Shown here: positions 44,540-55,473 of the stretch, piece by piece | Layout: every line of letters begins with the position of its first letter | Position numbering within the stretch: position 1 is the stretch's first letter | Source: Eucalyptus grandis | Taxonomy: Eukaryota; Streptophyta; Magnoliopsida; Myrtales; Myrtaceae | Assembly (NCBI RefSeq): GCF_016545825.1 | Contig: NC_052616.1 | Span: forward strand, 7,192,001 to 7,256,000 | Direction: 5' to 3' | Length of the DNA: 64,000 nt | Translations under genes and position numbers: made by a program | Notes under the pieces: generated by a model | Told to the model about the DNA's origin: nothing | The model's database searches: none | Seen by the model: the letters and a program-made list of their open reading frames with translations, nothing else

Positions 44540-47500
44540 TTAGACTTTGATATCCTCATACCTCAAAATGTTGAGTCGGAGCGTATAGACTCAAATTGAT
44601 TTTTCTCCAAAGGCTTTGTGAATATATCCGCCAGTTGATTCTTTGAGTCCACAAATTGAATTGAAACATCTCCATTTTGAACATGGTCTCTAATAAAGTG
44701 ATGTCGAATCTCTATATGCTTTGCTCTTTAGTGGAGAATTGGATTTTTGGTAAGGTTGATAGCGCTGGTGTTGTCGCAATTAATCTCCATGCATGAGTCT
44801 TTAATTTCAAAGTCTCTTAGCTGTTGTTTTATCCATAGAATTTGCGAATAGCAGTTTCCCTGTGGCTACATACTGCTTCGTTGTTGAAAGAGACACGGTG
44901 CTTTGTTTCCTTGAAAACCAAGACACTGTCCCTTCTTCCAAGCAGGCGGGTTCCCGAAGTGCTCTTTCTATCAACTCGCAACCGGCCAAATCTGCGTCGA
45001 ATATCCCCAGAAGATTAAAGTCTCCTTCTTAGGATACCAAAGACCGATGCTTGATGATGAAGCAACGTATTTAATGATGCGTTTCGCAGCACGAGATGGG
45101 ATTCTCTAGAATCTCGATTGAAACCTTGCACAGATGCAAACATTCAACAAAATGTCAGGTCTAGAAGCAGTAAGATAAAGAGGTGAACCAATGATGCTCC
45201 TGTACAGCTTTTGATCAACTTTCTTCCCTTCTTCATCTTTGTCTATCTTCAAAGAACTTGACATCGGTATGTCGGTCTTTTTGCACTTTTCCAGTCAAAT
45301 CTTTTGACAAGATCATTAACATATTTTTCTTGATAAATAAAAGTTCCTTCCTTCAATTGTTTTACTTGAAGACCAAGAAAGAATGTTAACTCTCCCATCA
45401 TACTCATTTCAAATTCATCCCGCATAGACTTAGAAAATTTCTTGCACGTGATTTTCATTAGAAGATCCGAAAATAATGTCATCCACATATATTTGAACAA
45501 GTAAGAAACTTTTGTTCTCCTTTTTAATAAATAAAGTCGTATCTACTTTACCTTTGGCAAAACCATTTTGTATTAGGAACTTACTTAATGTGCCGTACCA
45601 AGCTCGAGGTGCTTGCTTTAAACCATACAAAGCCTTTTTCGTCTAAAGACCGAGTCTGGTTTCTTTGGGTCTTCAAACCCTGGTGGTTGTTCCACATAAA
45701 CTTCCTCTTGGATAAATCCATTTAGGAAGGCGCTTTTGACGTCCATTTGGAATAACCTGAAATTCTTATAACAAGCAAACGCAAGTAACAGTCGAATAGC
45801 TTCTAACCTTGCTTTTGGAGCGTAAGTCTCATCATAGTCTATTCCTTCTTCTTGCGTATATCCCTTGGCCACGAGTCTTGTTTTGTTTCGTACGACTTTT
45901 CCTTTCTCATTCATCTTGTTTCGAACACCCATTTAGCTCCAATAATAGTTTTACCTTTTGGTTTGGATGTCAATTCCCAGACATCATTAATGCTGAACTA
46001 TCTGAGCTCTTCTTGCATAGCCTCAATCCAGCTTTCATCAGACAAAGCTTCTTCTATGCTTTTTGGTTCAATTTCAGAAACAAGAGCCACAGCACTAGAC
46101 TCTTCTTGCCTTTTGGATCTGGTGCGAATTCCTTCATTCATTTCGCCGATTATAAGATCTTTGGGATGACTGGACTTATGCTTCCAGTTACTCGTTGATC
46201 CGTCGGTTGATGATCTCTTTCTTTGTTTGGATCTTCACGAACATCCCGAAGCTGGTTTTCCGTAATCCGAGATGCTTCTTGAGTTGTAAGCTTTGGAAGA
46301 TCGGGAGCAGGTTCAGACTCTTCTTGATGAGTCGACTTGATTCATCTTGCGTTGAGTCTTGAAATTTGACATTCATTGACTCCTCCACAGATCGGCTCTT
46401 TTTGTTATAGACTCGAAGGCTTTGCTTGATGTAGAATATCCAAGGAAGATACCTTCATCGATCTTTCTTCAAACTTACCAACTCGATCATTTGCATTTTT
46501 CAATATAAAACATTTGCAACCGAATACATGAAAGTATGAAACAATAGGCTTCTTATCTTTGAACAATTCGAAAGGGGTTTTCTCTAGAATAGGTCTTAAG
46601 AAGACTCTATTGATTATATAACAAGCTGTTGAAACGACTTCACCCAAAATCGTGAAGAAATCTTGCTTTCAATTAAAAGAGTTCTAGCCATTTCTGAAGA
46701 GATCTATTCTTTCTTTCCACAACTCCATTTTTGAGGAGTATATGGAGAGGAGAACACATGATTAAAGCCAGATTCATCACAAAATTTTGTAAAATCTTGA
46801 TTTTCGAATTCACCTCCATGATCTGTTCTTATACTTGAGATAACACATCCTTTTTCATTTTGAACCTTTTTAGCAAACTTTTCAAAATACGAGAAGGTTT
46901 CAGACTTACTTGCAAGGAAATATACCCAAGTAAAACGGGAGTAATCGTCCACAATTACTAGGCAATATTACTTACCTCCAATACTCTGTGTTCTGGTTGG
47001 TCCGAAAAGATCCATATGCAGCAACTGTAGTACATGATTAGTAGAGACATGATTTATTGGCTTAAATGAATTTCTTACCTGCTTTCCCAGAATACATGGA
47101 GTGCATGGATCAGTCTTTTGATAAGGTAATTTGGGTAGTCCTCGAACAAGCTGTTTTGATGAGATTTTGGCTAATTGCTTCATGTTGACATGACCAAGCT
47201 TTCTGTGCCATAAGCTTGCTTCGTCTTGAATTGAGATAAAACATTGCGATTCATTTGGTTTCACATCCAGAAAATAAATGTTTCCATGTCTACGACCCAT
47301 GAAGGACTGAGTAGAGTCTTTACTGATTCCAGAACATATTCCTTCTTGAAAGAAGATCTTGAAACCAGTATAACACAATTGACTAATGCTGAGAAGATTG
47401 TAATTGAGTCCTTCCACTAAGGAAACATTACTTATTGTGAGATTTCCAATTTTCACAGTTCCAAATCCCACAATACTCCCTTTGTTTGTTTCCTCCAAAT

Positions 47501-47638
47501 GAAACTTTTCCACCATTTACTTGAGCAATCTTTATAAAACAATTTGAGTCTCCTGTCATGTGTCTTGAGCATCCCTTTGTCAAGATACCACTTTACCTTT
47601 TTCTTGACGGTGACCTGCATTTAAAAAAAAAAAGAGTC
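44540..47638 (-). pseudogene. pol of element C
   Basis: The protease region starts just after the gag TGA, one base out of frame (about 47560-47620). 46968-47516 is one open frame of 182 codons covering the end of the protease and GAG-pre-integrase ('LWHRKLGHVNMKQLAK', CTPCILGKQ). Integrase: DDYSRFTW (about 46945), TDHGGEFEN, SPYTPQ. Reverse transcriptase: 45249-45932 ([24 protein letters not shown] about 45485). RNase H: 44540-45010. It ends at TAA 44540-44542. Breaks near 46650, 46700, 45620 and 44990. Confidence 0.9.
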
Positions 47639-49327
47639 TCAAGCTTTCTTTGGTACCCAAACTTTCTTGGGTCCTTTGGTGTTAGTAACATAAGCAGTAT
47701 TAGCCCATAATTTCTTAACAGGTTTCCAAACCATAGGACACTCTTTTTCAAAGTGATTCGGACTGTTGCATTTTGAACATCTGAGAGTATTTCTACCTAC
47801 AGATTTTACAAAAACTTTCTTGAAGTGATTTTTGTAAACCTCTTTCGAGAGTCTTTTCTTAATTCTTTCTTTTACTTTAGGAAAATCAATCAAGGGAATT
47901 GTTTCGCTGTCATACCTAGACCGGACTTATTGAAGTAAGGTCTTTGAGCTGAAAGAATTTTCTCAAGTTTTTTTCAGACCCTATTGAAAATTTCTTTGAG
48001 ATATTTGATAAGTCTGTTTTTAAAAGAGGATTTTCTTTTAAAAGATTATCTTCATTTTCTTTAAGAGTGGAAACTTGATCAAGTCTAGACTTTTAACTCT
48101 TTCTACTAAAACATTTTCCTTTTGCTTTAGAGCTGAGTTTTCCTTTTTCAGTTCGGAAATTCTTTTGAGAGAAGTCTTAAGGCGAAACACGGTTCATCAA
48201 TGTATTTAGAAACTTTGATAGGAATTTTAAAATTACTTGCCTCAAATTCACCGTCTCGAGTCGATCCAGTCGAGTACGATTGTGCCATCGACATAGATTG
48301 GCATATTCATTATCACTTTCTTCACACTCGTGTCACTCCAGTTTTGGCTTTGAGAGCTTTTCGAAATCTTTTAGCTTTTCCTTTCTTCTTCTTCGAAGAG
48401 GACGGTTGGGTACGATGTGTCCCTTTTTCTTACATTCAAAGTAGACTATGTCTTTGTTTGGTTCCTCATCATCAACAGACTTGGTCTGTTGTCTTTGAAA
48501 GCTTTGTTTCTTTGAGTTGAACCTTCTTCCTTTTCTATTCAGTTTTCTTAATCTTCTTATCATGAGAGCAAGCTCCTCATCGTCCATATCTTCTTCAGAA
48601 TCAGTATCATCGAATCATCATTTGATTTTAATGCAATGGATTTCTTACCTTTTGGATCTTCATCTTCATTGATCCGTTCCACTTCATAAGATGAAGAGTT
48701 CCAATTAGCTCGTCGACAAATAGTGGCATAATTCTTTGCGTCTCTCTTATCGAAGTCTTTATGTGATTCCAATCCACGGACAGTCCACGTAGTAGCTTGT
48801 TTACCTTCATGGGATCGAAGTTGGTTGACCTTGATTTTCAAGACCATTCACAATATCTCGTAAAACGACTAAACATGTCGATATAGATTCTCCTGGTTTC
48901 ATTCTGAAGGCTTCGTATTGACCGAGAAGAATGTTGATTCTTGTTTCCTTCATTCAATCTATTCCTTCATAGGTGATATGCAATCTGTCCCAAACTTCTT
49001 TTGATGTACCACAAGAAGATATTCTATTATATTCAGTTGGTGATAAAGCACAATATAAGGAGTAAATTGCTTTTGCATCGAGTGCTTGTCTCTTGATTAT
49101 TTCTTCCCGAGACAATCCGCTGGTTTCATCGGTTTCTTTTCCTCTTTCGAGACCGATGCGTGGTAGGATTAATTCCTTTTTCTACAACGTCCCATTCCAG
49201 AGGATCCTTTGATCGAAGGAAAGCTTTCATCTTGTTCTTCCAGATGTTGTAATCCTTTCCATCAAAGTAGGGTGGTCTGGGTATTGCTTTGCCCTTCCAT
49301 CAGCCCTGGTGCTAGCATACTAGCCAT
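47639..49327 (-). pseudogene. gag of element C
   Basis: Start ATG 49327. UBN2-type region at about 48850-49250. The first knuckle near 48420-48450 reads YFECKKKGHIVPNRP, with two Cys replaced (Tyr and Arg). The second knuckle, 'LRCSKCNSPNHFEKECP' (about 47760-47810), keeps all four CCHC residues. It ends with VPKKA and TGA (47639-47641). Confidence 0.85.
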
Positions 49328-49375
49328 GGATCTTTTACTACGAAGTAAAACACTTTAAATAAAGTAAGTACACGG

Positions 49376-49387
49376 GCTCTGATACCA
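49376..49387 (-). promoter_or_regulatory. Primer-binding site of element C (tRNA-iMet)
   Basis: On the minus strand TGGTATCAGAGC, the full 12-base match to the 3' end of initiator Met tRNA, two bases inside the 5' LTR. Confidence 0.95.
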
Positions 49388-49389
49388 AT

Positions 49390-50290
49390 TGATATTGCTA
49401 GTATGAGTACCTAGAGGGGGGTGAATAGGTATATAAAGAATTTTTCTCAAGCAATTGCACAATACTAGACAGTTGGAGGAAACGATAATCAAAGTAAGAC
49501 TGAGAGAAGAGAAAATTGAACACGCGGTTTATAGTGGTTCAGCTTATATCAAGCCTACGTCAACTCTTCTTCACCGACGTCTATTGGCTGGATTCCACTA
49601 TGAACAAGAGAGAGGTTACAGCACAGCTTTGCCTTGATTCCACAAAGTGTAGATGTTCTACCACACCTCCTCAAGATTTCTCACAAATATAGACTCTCTC
49701 TTTCGTATACAAGTATTCGCTCAAAGGATTTGTCTAAACAAAAAAAAAGCTTCAGACTTTGGAATTCTTCTATCGCGCACGCCTTGAACAACTAAGACAG
49801 TCTTCCTTATATACTCCTTTATGCCATCATACCCGTTGGCACTTACCAAAGGAATTCCTCCAATCTACCCGTTGACGGAATCAATTAGGAAGATTGTTCA
49901 AGCAATTAAAGGAACGTGTTGATAGCCCATCAATCCTGTTCGCCCATACAATCGGATCTCGGTTTCCATAAAGCGAACCTTCTAATAATATTTAGGCAAT
50001 CACCGGATCTTCAATTATCGAATCAATCTTCGATCAATCAAAGGACTCCGTTTATGTCTTCTCCAGCCATGAGATCTTCTCAGTTGATAAGGTTAAATCC
50101 TTAACGAAACATCCAGTTCCGGATAACCTTTCTTCAACGGATTAGTGACTGTCAATGAGGATAGACTTTAAGTCTTGAGTCTGGCTGTCCCATGGTCTTC
50201 AGACTTTAAATAGTAGTCTGCAAGCCTTCAGACTAGACTGATAGAAACGATTTGTCAACTTCAAAACACTTCAAGAAGATTTCTCCAACA
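49390..50290 (-). repeat. 5' LTR of element C
   Basis: 901 bp; the minus-strand TATA box TATATAAGG is at 49805-49813. It is followed by the target duplication GAAAC. Confidence 0.95.
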
Positions 50291-50295
50291 GAAAC

Positions 50296-51580
50296 ATTTA
50301 TTGTATAGTCTTAAGCAATCTCCGTGGCAATGGTACAAGAGGTTTGATATCTTTATGTCGAGTCATGGCTACTCATGAAGTGTGTATGACAATTGTGTGT
50401 ACTACAAGAGATTGCATCATGGTTCTTTTATTTATCTACTATTATATGTGGATGACATGCTTATTGCGACGAAGAACATATTAGAGGTACAAAATTTGAA
50501 GAGGCAACTTAGCAGGGAATTTGAGATGAAAGGTTTTGGAGTTGCCAAGAAAATTTTAGGTATGGAAATTCGTAGAGACAGACAGGTTAGGAAGTTTTAC
50601 CCCTCGCAGAAGAAGTATATTGAGAAAGTGCTCGAGTGCTTTGGCATGAAGAATGCTAAATCGGTAAGTACTCTTTTGGCGTCCCATTTTAGGCTTTTGG
50701 ACCTAAAGCTAAAGAAGAGGAAGATAAGATATCTCGAGTTCCATATTATAGTGTTGTGGATAGTTTCATGTATGCTATGGTTTGCACTCACTCGAATATT
50801 TCACATACTGTTAGTATTGTGAGTAGGTGTATGGCACATCCGGGTAAAGCTCACTGGCAAACCATGAAATGGATTCTTCAGTACATCCGGGGTATCTTAG
50901 ATGTGGGATTGGTCTTTAATAGAGGTTGTGATATAAGACATTCAGTTGTTGGTTTCGTTAATTTTGACGATGCAGGCGATCTCAACAAAAAGAAATCTTT
51001 GATATGTTAGGTTTTTACGCTTGGTAGTTCCGCAGTTAGTTGGAGAGCAACTTTGTAGGGCATAAATGCTTTGTCTACCACCGAAGCATAATACATGGTA
51101 GTAGGAAGTAGTAAAGGAAGCTCTTTGGTTAAAGCGTTTGGTTACAGAACTTGGTGTGAAGTAGGAGGGGGCCTCCGTTATCTTTTGTGATAACCAAAGT
51201 GCGATCTAGTTGACTAAGAACACGATGTATCACGAGAAGACAAAACATATCGACATACGGTATCACTTTGTACATGATGAGGTTGTTAAGGTACGGTTAT
51301 GATGAAAAAAGTATCTATGACGGATAATCCGGTAGATGTGTTGATCAAGTTCAAGCATTGCTTGGACTTGATTGGCATTTTCGCCATTTGAGTTGTTTAG
51401 GTGGAGTTGGTGGCGTTTCATTCCTTGTTTCTTACACTGAGTACACTCATGTAGACTTAGGGGTGTGTATCATGGATTCTGCTGTTTTGGGGGTGGTGGT
51501 CATTTTTGGTGGTGAGGGAAAGAGGTCTTGTGGTGTTTGGCATAATACTCTTTTATAAATTTGAAGGCAAGGTGAAGATT
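50296..51580 (+). pseudogene. pol of element D, 3' part (reverse transcriptase and RNase H)
   Basis: Continues D after element C: LLYSLKQSPWQWYKRFD (50296-50350), YVDDM at 50445-50459, 'HPGKAHWQTMKWILQYIRGI' (about 50838-50895), a GSSAVSWRAT-like block (about 51022-51055), 'FCDNQSAI' then stop (about 51185-51210), and HIDIRYHFVHDEV (about 51245-51285). Stops and frameshifts throughout. The purine-rich run just before 51581 is the likely polypurine tract. Confidence 0.85.
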
Positions 51581-51962
51581 TGTTGAGTTTAAACTTTCAA
51601 ATTAAGAGATAAGAGTATTTAGATTATGCACATTTATTTTAGGAATTTTTTAAGAGAGACTATAAAAAGAATGTGTTTAATAACGCATCTCCAATCGTAG
51701 CACCTATATTATTTTCTGTTTTGTTTTTTCCTATATTTTTGTTGGATATTTAGATCTTGTGGCTCACTAAGTGGTTTTAGAGTTTTTTGGGTTGTACTTT
51801 TGTATTTTTGTAGAAAATAGCGAATCCCCTCTCTCTCCCCATGATTTTTCGCGTATTGGGTTTTCCATGTAAATTTTATGTCTCGTGTAATTTTGAATTT
51901 CTTTCATCATTTACTACTTGTTCTTAGATTGATACATCTTTGATTGATGTTTTTCCGCAACA
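51581..51962 (+). repeat. 3' LTR of element D
   Basis: 382 bp, TGTTGAGTTT...CGCAACA, pairs with 37571-37954. It is followed by an A-rich run. Confidence 0.85.
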
Positions 51963-53337
51963 AAAAAAGATATACATGACATGGTTTTTTTCTTCTAATC
52001 AATCCATTTTATAATTAATTAAAATTCCTTCCATAGATCTTGCTCCCTCGACAAGGAGGCCGTTGTCTCTGTCAGGGGAATTCCAGGTTAGGTAGATGCA
52101 CCAGGAGCATATTGCGATGTAAGACCTTTTTCTCCCTTTATTTGTCGATAATATTCCATGCCATGTGAAATTTTCCTTTTCTTTTCTGGTTACTGTTTGT
52201 CGTCTTCTTTTCTGAAAGAGGAAGGGAAATCTTGAAGCCATCACCATGCCCGCGCCACCGTGGCTGTTGGCCAGGCTGAGCGTGACGACCATCGACAATA
52301 AGAAATTTCAACTTAACTTCTAGACAGTTTTGTAATGATTGTGGGAAATTGAAAACCAATCAAACAAACATGAATTAAATTTGGTCTCACTTATTTTAAA
52401 ATCCACTAGTCCATGTAAGTTTATTTCATTTTCCGCCCGTGTTTTCTCATTTTCTTTTGTTTTTCCTCTTTTCTTTCCTTCTTTCGTATATGAGGATGTT
52501 CCATATTTTGCAGAATTTTTCGAGAATTCTAAGTTAAGTATTTCATTAAAAAGAAAGCTAAAATGATGCAAACTAGCTATAATGGGTATACCAATTATAA
52601 ATTACACTTCTAAGTGTTCACAAAGAGTCATTCGCACACTTTGTCTCTCACATAGACAAATGCCTTCCCTTTAAGTATAATCGGTATATCAATCTAGCTA
52701 ACTCTTAGGATCAACACTCAATTGACTGCAACGCACAGGCAAAGACCTCAAGAATGCTCAATATGCTTTCAGTTTCTCTTGTTTCAAGCACTCAATGACA
52801 GGCAACATTGCTCTCATAGTTTGTCCTTATAGGCATCCAAAAAGCAAATGTTACAGTTGAATCCACCGGCCATTATGTTCGTTTGTGTTCATGTAAAAAA
52901 TCTCGTGGAATAAGACCAAACCTTGGTAGAATTTGCCAACCAACTTTTGGTTTTGGCCACATCTTTTGTCGTCCAACAAATCAGATGACTAATGTCAAGT
53001 TATCTAAAGCAATGACTATGAAAACCTTAAATTGAATACGAGCTTTTGAGAAGACACTTCTTGATTGTTGATGTCCCATTAATTATCTGATGATTTTGTA
53101 GTTCAACAGCTGCAATAGAATAACATCACTCCTAGGAAACAAACAAAAAAGATGAGACTGTGTCGCCGTTTGATGGAAGTGTATTGTGAATGAAAGTTAC
53201 AACTAGATTGTTATTTTGCAATTTACCCTGTTAAAATGAGTTTTCATCATGATAACCAAGGTGAACTAATCAAGTTGGGTCATTGAGGTGGTTGCGGATA
53301 AGTTGAAGATAAACACACGTTTGTTGATTGAACAATC
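51963..53337. other. Intergenic stretch
   Basis: No gene is supported. Minus-strand frames at 51999-52359 (about 70-100 codons) show no recognisable motif. The rest is AT-rich. Confidence 0.5.
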
Positions 53338-53825
53338 TGTCACAACCCCAACTCCATCTCCAAGGTCACGAGCGATAGGGGTTATTTTTGCGACGCCCCA
53401 AGCTTGTCACCGTCAAGATTCTTTTTATCTTGTTATCATGCACATGCGGAAACATGAACAAACAACTCCCCGGACAAACAACAGCTGGAAGACTAGGACA
53501 TACATCATACTGAACACATTGACTTGTATTATAATAGTATTTTGACACCTAAATTTTGCCAAATTACTTAAAACTTAGTCGCATATAAAATTAGGAATTA
53601 GTTGCTAAAAAACAAAAAACAAAAAAAGAAAAAAACGTTGAAGGGGCTAAGTCAGGCTGGATCCGACCTTGGCCCAACTTGCCTTTTTCTCTCTCACGCG
53701 GGGGGGCGCTTGGCCCGGTGTTTTCCTCTCCCTCGACGTCCTTCGCACATGACCCGTAAGAAAAGCAAGAGGAAAAAAAAAAAACAGAGAGGGGGCGAGA
53801 GAGGGGAGGGGGGGGAGAGGACAAC

Positions 53826-53872
<47 letters not shown>

Positions 53873-55473
53873 AACGAAGAGAGTCGGAAGGAGAGACCGC
53901 CGGCCACCGCACGACCGACAACTTGCGACGTGCCTCCTTTCCCGCACCAAAACTCCGACCGAGAGGAAACCGAGAGAGCAGAGAGCACTGCCGGGAGAGA
54001 ATAGAGAGCAAAGAGAGGAGAGAGCTTGAGGAGAGGGAGAAAGAAAAAAGGAGAAATAGAGAGGAAGAACAGCAGCCAGTCGTCTCCTTTGTGGCGGCGC
54101 TTGCCCGTCCACGTCGGCCACCACCGCCTCGCACCGGCCACCACACTTCCACCCATTGTTGCTGTTACCACAACGGCCCGGTCCTTTCGCCGAGCCACCG
54201 CACGCCTCGCCTCGGTTCGACGCCCGGTAGCTCCCTCTTCGAGCGACACCTCCTCCCGCCACCCTTCGGTTGCCCCTGCTCGCTTGACACCCTTGCCGCC
54301 GAGCCACTCCAATCTCTCCAACGTCGTGCCCCGTCTCGCCTGTAGCCCTCCAAGTGCCGACGCCTCTGCTTGCACCTCTGCCACCGCCACTCGAGTTCCC
54401 TTGTAACGCCAGCAGGTGTGACCCAATGTCGACACTCGCCCTGCTGCCTTCTTTGCTGTCCCTTTGCTCGAAGCTGCGACGCCGTCGCTGCCCTCTCGAA
54501 TGCTGACTTGTAGCGCTCGCTACCTCCGCCGACGCCACTAGTTTGGCTTCGTTGCAACACCAGCACCGCACCGTTGCCACCCATGCCGCCGCCACCCATC
54601 ACTACCGCTTGCCGCATTGCTGTCGTCGTCAAGCCTGTCACTGCCATCGCCGTCTGTTCGCCTTGTGTTAGCTTGCCAAGAAACCTAGAGAAGAAGGTTA
54701 GAAGCCGGGTTGGGTGCGGGTCATAAATCGGGTAGGGTTTTGAACAATTTGGGCCGGGTATATTAGAGCTGGGTTTGGGCTAGTTTAGGACGTGGTCTTG
54801 TGGGCTTCCTTTTTTAAATAAAAAGGACTAAACTAGATTGGGCACGTTGGTTGGGCCCGAAAAAAAATATTATTTTATTATTTTTATAAAAAAATTTAAA
54901 AATATTTCGAAAATCCAAAAATAATGGGGTTTGGTTAGGAATTGCTATGTATTGCCTTGTTAATGTAATTATGCCTTTATTTGCTCGTATTTTGATTATA
55001 TCATATGTTTAAGTTGCATATCTAATTATGTTTAATTGCACATGTTTAATTTTATTGCAATTAGGATCTTGGTAACTATGATTGTTACTTTAATGATTGC
55101 GCACCTGCATGATCACCTCGCATGTTAGTGGATAGGTATAAAATCAATCCAAATTGCTTGACAAAAAATCATTTCTCTTAAAATGAATAAGATTAGGCAT
55201 TGAAAGGACACTAATTGGTCAATTAGTGTAATCAAGTCCCCGACTCTAGATTCTCTGATTGCATGGGAAGTGTGGCATACTCCCGTGCCTCACTTGGTTT
55301 CTAGCTGACCTCAATAGGCTAGTAGTGACTCCTTTTTTGTGAAATTCTTAAGAATACCCCATGTCATGCAAGGTATGGGCTTGGGAGAGCTCGCGCCTAA
55401 TCATGAGTCTTTGGTCCGTCATTTAGGCAATACCCCTAAACCTACTCCCTCCCCTCGAGGGTAGGTCGTGACA
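53338..55473. repeat. LTR-like block with TGTCAC/GTGACA ends (possible large solo LTR)
   Basis: Starts TGTCACAACC and ends GGTCGTGACA. These are inverted ends of the kind seen on long LTRs of plant Gypsy elements. Length is 2.1 kb. The interior is GC-rich (53640-54660) with a (GA)n tract, then AT-rich with 'gttagtggataggtata', which recurs degraded at 19195-19380. No 5-bp target duplication is visible (CAATC before, AGTAC after), so the boundaries or class may be wrong. Long open frames on both strands at 53591-54647 overlap one another and have no known motif. Confidence 0.45.
53830..53868 (+). repeat. (GA)n microsatellite
   Basis: About 38 bases of perfect AG dinucleotide repeat inside a purine-rich tract. 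Confidence 0.95.

Larger units (their letters stand above)
40786..50290 (-). mobile_element. Full-length Ty1/copia retrotransposon C (SIRE/Maximus-like)
   Basis: 9.5 kb, minus strand, target duplication GAAAC (40781-40785 and 50291-50295). LTRs are about 902 bp. It contains gag, TGA, pol, spacer, third ORF and polypurine tract, as in A and B. Of the three large elements it keeps the most complete primer site and second zinc knuckle. It is inserted antisense in the reverse transcriptase of element D. Confidence 0.95.
37571..51962 (+). mobile_element. Old Ty1/copia retrotransposon D (Tnt1/Tork-like), interrupted by element C
   Basis: Short LTRs (384 and 382 bp), a tRNA-Met-type primer site, a UBN2 gag and copia pol. 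It measures about 4.9 kb without the nested element C (40786-50290). Reverse transcriptase continues across C: CRLK before (ending 40785) and HLLYSLKQSPWQW after (from 50296), with GAAAC duplicated. Coding parts are full of stops, so it is older than A-C. No clear 5-bp target duplication flanks it (GAAAC before, AAAAA after). Confidence 0.9.

Noticed and set aside
51999..52359. Minus-strand frames of 70-100 codons near element D
   Set aside because: Two overlapping frames cover the same DNA and neither shows a recognisable domain or splice pattern.
53591..54647. Very long overlapping open frames on both strands (up to 334 codons)
   Set aside because: They lie in GC-rich, purine-biased sequence with a (GA)n tract, overlap each other on opposite strands, have repetitive composition and show no known motif. 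Composition explains them.
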